Assembly: GCA_017654935.2 (NCBI GenBank)
Contig: CM065690.1
Location: forward strand, 8,466,202 to 8,530,201
Source of the DNA: Phymorhynchus buccinoides
Lineage: Eukaryota > Mollusca > Gastropoda > Neogastropoda > Raphitomidae
Direction of reading: 5' to 3'
Length of the DNA stretch: 64,000 bases
Part shown: positions 25,255 through 35,605 of the stretch, one piece after another
Layout: each line of letters opens with the position of its first letter
Numbering within the stretch: the stretch's first letter is position 1
Notes under the pieces: model-generated
What the model saw: the letters and a program-made list of their open reading frames with translations, nothing else
The model's database searches: none
What the model was told of the DNA's origin: nothing
Position numbers and translations under genes: made by a program

Positions 25255-25421
25255 TGTACTTTGTCTCTGTCTTTATTGTGTTGTTTTGTTGATTGTTTTA
25301 TTGCTGCAAAAAGAATTTCCTGTAAAATGGACAATACAAATATTGATTGTAGAAGACAGCCCTTGTAGTCAATCAATCAATCAATCAGATTGATTGATTG
25401 ACTACAAGGGCTGTCTTCTAC
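25255..25421. repeat. Retroposon-like tail ending in a perfect palindrome
   Basis: The arm GTAGAAGACAGCCCTTGTAG followed by (TCAA)n (25349-25387) is repeated as its reverse complement to 25421 with almost no loop, giving a ~73-bp hairpin. The short-period TCAA tail resembles the 3' ends of mollusc non-LTR retroposons; another TCAA tail occurs at 57557-57579. Confidence 0.75.
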
Positions 25422-25484
25422 TTGTACACCTCAAATTTTTGCATTCAAAATGTTCATTGAGAAGCAACATTTTGCCATTCTCGA

Positions 25485-25625
25485 GAAGGTGATAGGGTTA
25501 GGATCTACCTTGGATTATTATTTTCATGAATCTGAAAGGAGCAGACCTATGTGAGACTGAGGGTCGTAAACACGAAGGGGTGTCTAAAGTACAGGATTGC
25601 CAGTAAAAGTGTGGTTTTGTTGCTT
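25485..25625. repeat. Third copy of the dispersed repeat at 27-330
   Basis: Shares GATAGGGTTAGGATC, TTGGATTATTATTTTCAT, CTGAAAGGAG, GAGGGTCGTAAACACGA and 'ggattgcc' in the same order as 27-160. It is intronic and non-coding. Confidence 0.65.
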
Positions 25626-25654
25626 ATGATTCACTTGTCACCTCCGTCCAGATG

Positions 25655-25860
25655 TTGTTAGTTCCCGAGCGAAGCTTCGGGAAGTATTGTTTTTGTTTCA
25701 TCCGTCCGTCCGTCCGTGCGTGCGTGCGTGCGTCCGTCCGGCCGCGTTTTCTTGAAAATCATTCAATCTATTCCAATCACTTTTAGTGTACACGTTTTAG
25801 AGGACATTATCTATCGACTGAATGCTTTAGTATATTTTAAGGTCAAGGTCATGCTGATTA
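25655..25860 (+). repeat. Dispersed repeat with (GTCC)n head and AGGTCA motifs
   Basis: Begins with a CCCGAGCGAAGCTTCGGG hairpin, then TTTTTGTTTCATCCGTCCGT, GTGC/GTCC simple repeats, TCATTCAATCTATTCCAATC, and ends in AAGGTCAAGGTCA at 25839-25851. It appears related to the (GTCC)n-headed family at 22805-23000 and 40745 onward. Confidence 0.5.
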
Positions 25861-26179
25861 AGGAGTTCAAACCCCCAAACACTTAATCGCTAATATATAT
25901 CGCGAACTTTGGCACGCATTTCAATGCGTTTTGTTTTCCTCCAAAACGTTTTCTGATGAAAGGGCTATCACTCACACACATCATGCGCAAGCATACAACC
26001 ATTTAATCATGTATTTGTTAGTGCATTCATGCGCACGTGCGTGCGAATCACGGGGTTCGGACCCCTAGGCTGAATTTCAAGAACTGCTGCATGGGATTGC
26101 TTTAAATTTAGTGTTTTTGTGGTGGGATAGGTTCCTGGGTTATATCCCAGGCATTTTGAGCCTAAACCGTGATGTCCTT
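25861..26179 (+). other. GPCR intron 1 spacer
   Basis: Mixed sequence with no gene or clear repeat recognised, except for 'ggttcctgggtt' and 'ttttgtggtgggat' stretches near the end that recur at 26212-26240 and belong to the next minisatellite. Confidence 0.5.
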
Positions 26180-26713
26180 AGTGGTGGATCACCCTGGGCA
26201 GGGTCCTGGTTTTTGTGGTGGGATGGGTTCCTGGGTTAAATCCAGGTGATCCAGGGTGACCCTGAGAGTGATCCAGGGTCTTCCTGAGGGTGACCCAGGT
26301 GATGCACCACTAGGACCACACTGGATCACCCTCAGGAACAACCGGGATCAGCCTGAGGGTTTAGGGATACGATCAACCTGGTTCACCCTAACAACCTGGA
26401 TCGGGCTGAGGGTGATCCAATGTGTTCCAGAGGGTGATCCAGGATGTTCCTGAGAGTGATCCAGGTGATCCACCACTAAGGACCACACTGGATCACCATC
26501 AGGAACAACCGGGATCAGCCTGAGGGTTTGGGATACGATCAACCTGGTTCACCCTCAGGAACAACCTGGATCGGCCTGAGGGTAATCCAGGTTGTTCCTG
26601 AGGGTGTTCCTGGGGGTGATCCAGTTCCTGAGGGTGATCCTGGGGGTGATCCAGTTCCTGAGGGTGATCCTGAGGGTGATCCAGTTCCTGAGGGTGATCC
26701 TGAGGGTGATCCA
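26180..26713. repeat. GATCC-rich minisatellite with nested periods
   Basis: Short units built from GATCCAGG, CCTGAGGGT and GATCACCCTCAGGAACAACC, including inverted versions. A ~180-bp block (about 26300-26430) is repeated at about 26470-26590. From 26615 it settles into a 30-bp period, GATCCAGTTCCTGAGGGT plus GATCCTGAGGGT, with about 3 copies. Confidence 0.85.
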
Positions 26714-27715
26714 ATGTATTCCTTATGTTGTGCCACACGTCACAATGAATGTATTCCTTATGTTGTGCCATGCGTTACCCTGAATGTATTCCGTATGTTG
26801 TGCCACGCGTTACCCTGAATGTATTCCTTATGTTGTGCCATGCGTTACCCTGAATGTATTCCTTATGTTGTGCCATGACCTTGATGTGCCATGTGTTACC
26901 CTGAATGTATTCCCTATGTTGTGCCATGTGTTACCCTGAATGTATTCCTTATGTTGTGCCACGCGTTACCCTGAATGTATTCCTTAAGTTGTGCCATGCG
27001 TTACCCTGAATGTATTCCTTATGTTGTGCCATGCGTTACCCTGAATGTATTCCTTATGTTGTGCCATGCGTTACCCTGAATGTATTCCTTATGTTGTGCC
27101 ATGCGTTACCCTGAATGTATTCCTTATGTTGTGCCATGCGTTACCCTTGATGTATTCCTTGGCTTGTGTGTCATGCGTTAATATATTCCTTATGTTGTGC
27201 CATGCGTTACCCTGAATGTATTCCTTATGTTGTGCCATGCGTTACCCTGAATGTATTCCTTATGTTGTGCCATGCGTTACCCTGAATGTATTCCTTATGT
27301 TGTGCCATGCGTTACCCTTGATGTATTCCTTGGCTTGTGTGTCATGCGTTAATATATTCCTTATGTTGTGCCATGCGTTACCCTGAATGTATTCCTTATG
27401 TTGTGCCATGCGTTACCCTGAATGTATTCCTTATGTTGTGCCATGCGTTACCCTGAATGTATTCCTTATGTTGTGCCATGCGTTACCCTGAATGTATTCC
27501 TTATGTTGTGCCATGCGTTACCCTGAATGTATTCCTTATGTTGTGCCATGCGTTACCATGAATGTATTCCTTATGTTGTGCCATGCGTTACCCTGAATGT
27601 ATTCCTTATGTTGTGCCATGCGTTACCATGAAGGTATTCTTTATGTTGTGCCACGCGTTGCAATGAATGTATTCATTAGCTTGTGTGTCAAGCGTTACCC
27701 TTAAAGAATTCCGTA
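26714..27715. repeat. Minisatellite subfamily A, 35-bp monomer
   Basis: Tandem 35-bp units of the form AATGTATTCCTTATGTTGTG + CCATGCGTTACCCTG; for example, monomer starts at 27009 and 27044. A block containing 'ttggcttgtgtgtcatgcgttaa' occurs near 27155 and 27335, 180 bp apart, indicating a higher-order duplication. Confidence 0.95.
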
Positions 27716-29072
27716 TGTTGTGCCATGCGTGACCCTGAGTGTATTCCTTAATATAACTTGTGCCATGCGTGACCCTGAGTGTATTCCTTAATATAACTTG
27801 TGCTATGCGTGACCCTGAGTGTATTCCTTAATATAACTTGTGCCATGCGTGACCCTGAGTGTATTCCTTAATATAACTTGTGCCATGCGTGACCCTGAGT
27901 GTATTCCTTAAAATAACTTGTGCCATGCGTGACCCTGAGTGTATTCCTTAATATAACTTGTGCCATGCGTGACCCTGAGTGTATTCCTTAATATAACTTG
28001 TGCCATGCGTGACCCTGGGTGTATTCCTTAATATAACTTGTGCCATGCGTGACCCTGAGTGTATTCCTTAATATAACTTGTACCATGCGTGACCCTGAGT
28101 GTATTCCTTAATATAACTTGTGCCATGCGTGACCCTGAGTGTATTCCTTAATATAACTTGTACCATGCGTGACCCTGAGTGTATTCCGTTCCTTGTGCCA
28201 TGTGTGACCCTGAGTGTATTCCGTTCCTTGTGCCATGCGTGACCCTGAGTGCATTCCGTTCCTTGTGCCATGCGTGACCCTGAGTGTATTCCTTAGTTTG
28301 TGCCATGCGTTACCCTGAATGTATTCCTTAAGTTAAGCCATGCGTTACCCTGAGTGTATTCCTTAAGTTGTGCCATGCGTTACCCTGAATGTATTCCTTA
28401 AGTTGTGCCATGCGTTACCCTGAATGTTTTCCTTAAGTTGTGCCATGCGTTACCCTGAATGTATTCCTTAGTTTGTGCCATGCGTGACCCTGAGTTTATT
28501 CCTTTGTTTGTGCCATGCGTGACCCTGAGTTTATTCCTTTGTTTGTGCCATGCGTGACCCTGAGTATATTCCTTAAGTTGTGCCATGCGTGACCCTGAGT
28601 GTATTCCTTATGTTGGGCCATGTGTGACCCTGAGTGTATTCCTTAATATAACTTGTGCCATGCGTGACCCTGAGTGTACTCCTTAATATAACCTGTGCCA
28701 TGCGTGACCCTGAGTGTATTCCTTAGCTTTTGTCATGCGTGACCCTGAGTGTATTCCTTAATACAACGTGTGTCATGCGTGACCCTGAGTGTATTCCTTA
28801 ATATAACTTGTGCCATGCGTGACCCTGAATGTATTCCTTAGCTTGTGACATGCGTGACCTTGAGTGTGTATTCCTTAGCTTGTGCCATGCGTGACTCTGA
28901 GTGTATTCCTTATGTTGTGCCATGCGTGACCCTGAGTGTATTCCTTATGTTGGGCCATGCGTGACCCTGATTGTATTCCGTTCCTTGTGCCATGCGTGAC
29001 CCTGAGTGTATTCGGTTCCTTGTGCCATGCGTGACCCTGAGTGCATTCCTTAGCTTGTGCCATGCGTGACCC
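27716..29072. repeat. Minisatellite subfamily B, 40-bp monomer
   Basis: Tandem 40-bp units GTGTATTCCTTAATATAACT + TGTGCCATGCGTGACCCTGA, clear from 27731 on with 40-bp spacing. After about 28190 they mix with 35-bp 'ttccgttccttg' units and with 35-bp 'ttaccctgaatg' units of the A type. Confidence 0.95.
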
Positions 29073-29312
29073 TTCACTGCCGAGCCCGTTTCCGGTTCCG
29101 GGGTAACTATTTGCCAAGCCGTTGTAGGTTGCGGAGTTTATCGCAAAAATGTATGAATAAAAGTGCATATAACCTATGCTTTTCTGAAAGGGAATTGACT
29201 ATGCTATCATTTGAGAACACTCTCACATGCATTCAAACATACTGCGGTAAGCATATGAATAGAAAAAGGGAAACTCTTAGAATAACCCTATGACGGATAT
29301 TTCCGTGACGGT
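29073..29312. other. Unique-sequence island inside the minisatellite
   Basis: About 240 bp of non-repetitive sequence interrupts the array. It contains CCGTTTCCGGTTCCGGGG near its start and the near-palindrome GACGGATATTTCCGTGAC near its end. No gene, tRNA fold or transposon end was recognised. Confidence 0.6.
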
Positions 29313-31353
29313 TGTGCCATGCGTGACCCTGAGTGTCTTAATTAGCTTGTGCCATGCGTGACCCTGAGTGTATTCCTTAACATAACTTGTGCTATGCGTG
29401 ACCCTGAGTGCGTATTCCGTTCTTTGTGCATGCATGACCCTGAGTGTATTCCGTTCCTTCTGCCATGCGTGACCCTGAGTGTATTCCTTAATACAACTTG
29501 TGCTATGCGTGACCCTGAGTGTATTCCTTAATATAACTTGTGCCATGCGTGACCCTGAGTGTATTCCTTAATATAACTTGTGCCATGCGTGACCCTGAGT
29601 GTCTTAATTAGCTTGTGCCATGCGTGACCCTGAGTGTATTCCTTAATATAACTTGTGCTATGCGTGACCCTGAGTGTCTCAATTAGCTTGTGCCATGCGT
29701 GACCCTGAGTGTATTCCTTAATATAACTTGTGCTATGCGTGACCCTGAGTGTCTCAATTAGCTTGTGCTATGCGTGACCCTGAGTGCGTATTCCGTTCTT
29801 TGTGCCATGTGTGACCCTGAGTGTATTCCGTTCCTTGTGCCATGCGTGACCCTGAGTGTATTCCGTTCCTTGTGCCATGCGTGACCCTGAGTGTATTCCG
29901 TTCCTTGTGCCATGCGTGACCCTGAGTGTATTCCGTTCCTTGTGCCATGCGTGACCCTGAGTGTATTCCGTTCCTTGTGCCATGCGTGACCCTGAGTGTA
30001 TTCCGTTCCTTGTGCCATGCGTGACCCTGAGTGCATTCCATTCCTTGTGCCATGCGTGACCCTGAGTGTATTCCTTAATATAACTTGTGCCATGCGTGAC
30101 CCTGAGTGCATTCCGTTCCTTGTGCCATGCGTGACCCCGAGTGTATTCCTTAATATAGCGTGCGCCATGCGTGACACTGATTCTATTTCGTTCCTTGTGC
30201 CATGCGTGACCCTGAGTGTATTCCTTAATATAACTTGTGCCATGCGTGACCCTGGGTGTATTCCGTTCCTTGTGCCATGCGTGACGCTGAGTGTATTCTG
30301 TTCCTTGTGCCATGCGTGACCCTGAGTGTATTCCTTAATATAACTTGTGCCATGTGTGACCCTGAGTGTATTCCGTTTCTTGTGCCATGCGTGACCCTGA
30401 GTGTATTCCGTTCCTTGTGCCATGCGTGACCCTGAGTGTATTCCTTGATATAACTTGTGCCATGCGTGACCCTGGGTGTATTCCGTTCCTTGTGCCATGC
30501 GTGACGCTGAGTGTATTCTGTTTCTTGTGCCATGCGTGACCCTGAGTGTATTCCTTGATATAATTTGTGCCATGTGTGACCCTGAGTGTATTCCGTTCCT
30601 TGTGCCATGTGTGACCCTGAGTGTATTCCGTTCCTTGTGCCATGCGTGACCCTGAGTGTATTCCGTTCCTTGTGCCATGCGTGACCCTGAGTGTATTCCG
30701 TTCCTTGTGCCATGCGTGACCCTGAGTGTATTCCGTTCCTTGTGCCATGCGTGACCCTGAGTGTATTCCGTTCCTTGTGCCATGCGTGACCCTGAGTGTA
30801 TTCCGTTCCTTGTGCCATGCGTGACCCTGAGTGTATTCCGTTCCTTGTGCCATGCGTGACCCTGAGTGTATTCCGTTCCTTGTGCCATGCGTGACCCTGA
30901 GTGTATTCCGTTTCTTGTGCCATGTGTGACCCTGAGTGTATTCCGTTTCTTGTGCCATGCGTGACCCTGAGTGTATTCCGTTTCTTGTGCCATGTGTGAC
31001 CCTGAGTGTATTCTGTTTCTTGTGCCATGCGTGACCCTGAGTGTATTCTGTTTCTTGTGCCATGCGTGACCCTGAGTGTATTCCTTGATATAACTTGTGC
31101 CATGCGTGACCCTGAGTGTATTCCGTTCCTTGTGCCATGCGTGACCCTGAGTGTATTCCGTTCCTTGTGCCATGCGTGACCCTGAGTGTATTCCTTGACA
31201 TAATTTGTGCCATGTGTGACCCTGAGTGTATTTCGTTCCTTGTGCCATGCGTGACCCTGAGTGTATTCCGTTCCTTGTGCCATGCGTGACCCTGAGTGTA
31301 TTCCGTTCCTTGTGCCATGCGTGACCCTGAGTGTATTCCGTTCCTTGTGCCAT
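29313..31353. repeat. Minisatellite subfamily C, 35-bp monomer (intron 1, 3' end)
   Basis: Mostly 35-bp units GTGTATTCCGTTCCTTGTGC + CATGCGTGACCCTGA, with scattered 40-bp 'aatataacttg' units. A higher-order repeat is visible: the rare GTGACGCTGAGTGTATTCTG variant recurs 220 bp apart (30281 and 30501). The last unit ends about 12 bp before GPCR exon 2. Minus-strand open frames of up to ~530 codons are repeat artefacts. Confidence 0.95.
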
Positions 31354-31364
31354 GCCGTGGGCAG

Positions 31365-31550
31365 ATGAGGTACTACGGGGACCCGGTCCTCCTGGCGGTG
31401 TGCCTGCTGGGCAACGTGCTGTCCTACCTGATCTTCACGCGCTCCCGCTTCCGCCACGTGCCCTCCGTGCCCTACCTCAGCGGCCTGGCCGTGGTGGACA
31501 CCGGCTTTGTGGTCACCTGCTTCCTCACCACCCTCACCTACAACTACCAG
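31365..31550 (+). CDS. Class A GPCR, exon 2 of 3 (TM1-TM2)
   Basis: Codes residues 107-168. It starts after GTGGGCAG and ends at CAG|GTTGGC, both phase 0. The translation begins MRYYGDPVLLAVCLLGN. Asn123 fits the conserved TM1 Asn (1.50) and Asp151 in LSGLAVVD fits the TM2 Asp (2.50). GC-rich codons stand out sharply from the flanking minisatellite, which reaches to within about a dozen bases. The acceptor's pyrimidine-rich tract (ttccgttccttgtgcc) is itself the last minisatellite unit. The reading frame is also open upstream through the repeat, so the exact acceptor rests on the CAG and on phase match with exon 1. Confidence 0.85.
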
Positions 31551-31584
31551 GTTGGCTTTAAAACGCATACACACATACATAATT

Positions 31585-32630
31585 GTTTTAAACTTTTCTG
31601 TCCATATGTCTTTGGAAGCGAACATTAAAAATCGAGAACATATAAATTCTATTATCATTGCATTTCAAATGGGTCCTGTAGGCTGAAGGAACGGTGCCGG
31701 TAGTAAACTGAGATTATTTCCACATCTATTTTTTATCCTTTTGGATACTATTTCAGTTGCTGGCCCTGTCTGGTCGTGCCGCTTATTTTTTCGTATTTTA
31801 AATTTTGGAAGATTGTTATGCTCATGCTTTTACTTAATATTCTTATCATTTATATTTTACTTGAGTGCTGGGGGTTTGTTTTAGCCTTTTACCAATATAC
31901 AGGAAGAAACCTTCCCTTTGTAGAACACTCTTCTTGTTGAGGTGAGAGTAGTTCCACTCTGGTAGTTCATTGCCGAGCTGATGAGATCCCCTAGTATCGA
32001 AACAGCTGTCCTCGGCTGGGTTCTGCCATTGCCTCCCTAATAAGGAGGAAAAACTAAGCTAGCACTCTTTATGTTTTTTGGAACATAGATCAAACACCAA
32101 GTTAATTTAACTGGTTTTGAGTTTTAATGTTCGCATCCAAGACATAGGGACAAAAACCTATTTTTAATGTTCGCTTGCAAAGGCATATGGACAAAAAAGT
32201 TTTAAGCAATTCTATTATCATTGCATTTCAAATGCTTTGACTTTTGAGTCCTGTAGGCTGGAGGAACGATGCCGGCAGTTAACTGATATTTTTTTCACAT
32301 CTATATTTTTATCCTTTTGGATACTATTTCAGTTGCTGGCCCTCTCTGGTCGTGTCCCTTAATTTGTTTCATATTTTAAATTTTGGAACATTGTTATGTT
32401 CATACTTTTCATCCTTATTAGGGAGGCAATGGCAGAACCCAGCCGAGGGGCTCTCATCAGCTCGGCAATAGATGGGGTCTTAGTCTACCAAAGAAGAGTT
32501 ACTCCCACCTCAACAAGAAGATTGTTCCACAAAGGGAAGGTTTCTTCCTGTATTGGCAAAAGGCTAACTTTTGAGTCCTGTAGGCTGGAGGAACGGTGCC
32601 AGCAGTAAACTGAAATTGTTTTCATATATC
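31585..32630. mobile_element. Composite of direct and inverted repeat copies (intron 2)
   Basis: Three repeat modules are shuffled here. Module A (GTCCTGTAGGCTG, GGAACGGTGCCGG, ATCCTTTTGGATACTATTTC) occurs at 31672-31850 and 32248-32410, with a partial copy at 32573-32625. Module B (CCTTCCCTTTGT, GGGTTCTGCCATTGCCTCCC) occurs at 31885-32046 and inverted at 32412-32572. Module C (AATGTTCGC, CATATGGACA) occurs at 31599-31633 and inverted at 32122-32193. No transposase is seen; it is a rearranged non-autonomous element. Confidence 0.7.
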
Positions 32631-32787
32631 TCTCTCCATATGTTACGCTCAATCCATGAAATTGCCCATTTCATGAAATGAGCTAATGGCTTGCCCATTT
32701 AATGAAATGGACAATGCACGAGTTTTAAATTCTCATGCTTTACCATGAAATTGCCCATTTCATGGGGCAAGCCGTTTGCACGTGCAC

Positions 32788-33888
32788 AGATGGATCTAGT
32801 GGATCTGCAGACCACCACGAGAGATGGCAGTTGGCGTTTCGTTCTTCATTACATGGAGTATATGACCAAGTTTCATGTCCTTCGCCCTCTCAACTCTCAA
32901 GACGAAAGCAGCTGCCGATAACGGACGCGAATTCACGGCCCAGGTCATCAGTGAACTCGCTTTAATGTGGCCTGACTTGGTATTAGTGAATGGGCAGCCT
33001 CGACAACAATTCCACCCAGTGGAGATATGGTGTACGTTTTGTTCAATGGACCATGAACAGCAGCTACCATGAAACAATCAAGATGCCTCCCTATCAAGCA
33101 TGCTCCGATGTGGCCTTAGATCACAGTTACCAGATGAGTTTCTAAGCAGAATATCCCCTGCAATAGACGAAGAAGAACTTGAAAGACTTCTGGCGGGTAC
33201 CACAGGCCAGCCCAGCACTTCCTTTGGTCTTGATCCATCTGTTCCTACATTATCCACTTCAACTGACGTTCTTCACCCAGCTACAGCAAGCTCTGAGGCT
33301 TCCATGGAGACTGCGTCTTCATGCCCCTGTCTCCCTCAACCAGACATGACAAGCTCTGAGGCTTCCATGGAAACTGCGGCCACGTCAACCGACATTCCTC
33401 CACAGGAATACCAGGAACTTGCATTGGAAACCCCATCTTCAGGCTCTTGTGAACATGACACTGGGTTATTTTCTACAAATAATCAAGAAGCAAATCAATG
33501 CTCTGGATGAGACGTGTCACCTGAAGAACACCCAGCGAAACATGCTCGTAAAAAGCGAAAATCTCCCTTGATCAGCAAGCAAAACGCATGCTCATAAGCA
33601 GCACCAAAACCCTTACACGATCGGAAATAAACACGGTACGATCAAAGAAAACCTTTCCATAAACCAGTTTGAATTCGTTAAATATACAGGAGTTTCTGTC
33701 GACAATGTATCCTCAGAAGTGCTGAGCATCCGGGCAATAGTTCGGGCCCAAGGTGTGTGTGGAGGCCAAGGCTATCAACGCTATCTCTGCAGGAGGAACT
33801 GCCTGTCCAAACGCTGCTCCTGCTTTAAAAATGGACTCCGATGCAACAGTGCGTGTCACAGTCACAAAACGTGTAAGCACATTGACTA
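32788..33888 (+). pseudogene. Broken Ginger/KRBA2-type integrase
   Basis: Frame 1 (from 32790) reads MDLVDLQTTRDGSWRFVLHY then TKFHVLRPLNS, matching the first catalytic-Asp strand of retroviral-type integrases. A shift then leads to ADNGREFTAQVISELALMWP and LVLVNGQPR (32875-33072), matching the second catalytic-Asp block. About 20-30 family residues between the two blocks are missing. A Ser/Thr-rich linker follows at 33100-33510. Near 33750-33888 a Cys-rich tail (CRRNCLSKRCSCFKNGLRCN, CHSHKTC) ends at a stop. The tail resembles the CXC-like ends of this family. Several stops and frameshifts make it non-functional. Assignment rests on remembered family motifs. Confidence 0.75.
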
Positions 33889-33951
33889 GGTTCCTTTAAT
33901 AATACAGACAGAGTTAGAGAGAAAGTCAGAGAGACAGAGAAACGGAGAGAA

Positions 33952-33954
<3 letters not shown>

Positions 33955-34027
<73 letters not shown>

Positions 34028-34098
34028 TGAACAATATAAACAATTGTGGCAAAGGCCGCAGGCCTCCTATCTGCAAGGAGGTCAACACAATTTAAACA

Positions 34099-34139
<41 letters not shown>

Positions 34140-34145
34140 AGCACG

Positions 34146-34230
<85 letters not shown>
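33955..34230. repeat. (GA)n and (CA)n(TC)n microsatellites
   Basis: (GA)n spans about 33955-34023. (CA)n with CG-containing interruptions runs 34101-34190 and changes directly into (TC)n to 34230. Both lie inside the Ginger-like element. Confidence 0.95.
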
Positions 34231-34235
<5 letters not shown>

Positions 34236-34854
34236 TTCTAAAAAGTTCGCACGAAATCCTTTGAGAATGTTAAAATATTTTAATAGAAGTAATGTTTTAT
34301 CTCATTTTGTTTGAATAACAGAATTTGAATCTGTTACACTTGAGGCTTTTTTGTGTATGCGAGTGTGTTTGGTGGCATGGATCACATACATGTCTTTGCA
34401 TACGCCCAATCTGTGAAATTACCCATTACATTCGTTAATGCAGTTTAAATTTAATTTGAAACAAAGGTTCAGGTATGCCCCAGAGTAGCAATCAGTAAGG
34501 GCGAGTTAGGATTGTACATAAGAATTGAAAAAATATACAGTGTATTGTCCATTTCACGAACTGGGCAAACAATGTTGCCCATTTAATAAAATAGGCAAAT
34601 TCACGGATTATAATTCAACAGATGCACGAACAATATTTTCTCGTGCACAAGACTTGTCCATTTCATGAAATGGACAAACAGCTTTCGTCAAAATGGGCAA
34701 TTTCACGGATTGGGCGTAACATATATACAACATTGATACAGTTGACAAAAAAACAAGCTTGGATTGATTTTCCCCCGACGTTTCGTCTATTGACTTTTTC
34801 CAGGGGTCTTTATTCTGAACAAACAAGTTGTAATAATATTACACTATAGGCATA

Positions 34855-35195
34855 CAGTAATCATTATCGTCCTCATTCATACCAACACTCATCCCACCAT
34901 CATTAAAATCTACACTCTCATTTAACACATTATCACTCATGCCAGCACTCATCACACCATCATTAACATCTACACGCTCTACTATCACATTATCACTCAT
35001 ACTCATCACACCATCATTAACATCTACACGCTCTACTATCACATTATCACTCATACTCATCACACCACCATTAACATCTACACGCTCTACTATCACATTA
35101 TCACTCATACTCATCACACCACCATTAACATCTACACGCTCTACTATCACATTATCACTCATATCAACACTCACTATCCTCACATCATCATCGTT
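34855..35195. repeat. 54-bp minisatellite (~6 units)
   Basis: ACATCTACACGCTCTACTAT recurs at 34966, 35020, 35074 and 35128, exactly 54 bp apart, with CACATTATCACTCATACTCA between. Edge units diverge. The period is a multiple of 3, so open frames on both strands are artefacts. It lies in GPCR intron 2. Confidence 0.95.
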
Positions 35196-35605
35196 ACCAA
35201 CATTCGAGGTGCTTTCAAGAAATGTCTACATTCATTTTGGAAGGCGCTTTTTTATTTTTTGTTTTATTTTTACTATCCTATATCATTGTCGGTTTAGAGC
35301 AGTACACAATTGGGCATCTGGGTTTATCAAATTTGAGGAATAACGCGATTCTAAAATAAGAATAATCTAGGACAGTTAAAAACGCCCCAACCCTCCATCC
35401 CAATCTACCTGTAATGATAATATGCTGCAGTGACTTGGATTTCGCCAAAGTAGCAGCAGTTAAAAACACATCCCCCTCCCCCACCCCACACCCCTCCCCC
35501 AAATAGTCTATATTTCTGGAATGCATCTCGTGACATACGAACCCTTGACCATCTTCATTAACACGTTTCTCAACCTTTCCCCTGTTGTTCCTGTTCTCCC
35601 TACAG
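35196..35605 (+). other. End of GPCR intron 2
   Basis: Mixed sequence with a C-rich stretch near 35465-35505 and a pyrimidine-rich run (cctttcccctgttgttcctgttctcccta) before the CAG acceptor at 35603-35605. Confidence 0.6.

Larger units (their letters stand above)
32641..34721 (+). mobile_element. Ginger-like DNA transposon, defective
   Basis: Terminal inverted repeats start TGTTACGC(T/C)CAATCC(A/G)TG and share AAATTGCCCATTT: left at 32641-32671, right inverted at about 34690-34721. Flanks CATA (32637-32640) and TATA (34722-34725) are an imperfect 4-bp match. Inside lies a broken integrase gene of the Ginger/KRBA2/SCAND3 type and several microsatellites. The combination of a TGT-starting inverted repeat, an integrase-type catalytic domain and ~2.1 kb size fits a Ginger-family transposon. 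It sits in GPCR intron 2 in the same orientation as the gene. Confidence 0.7.

Noticed and set aside
29073..29150. Possible tRNA gene in the minisatellite island
   Set aside because: A GGTTCCGGGG-like stretch recalls a T arm, but no acceptor stem or anticodon arm can be folded around it.
29758..31353. Minus-strand ORFs of about 330-530 codons
   Set aside because: They lie wholly within 35/40-bp minisatellite DNA inside a GPCR intron and translate in several frames at once.
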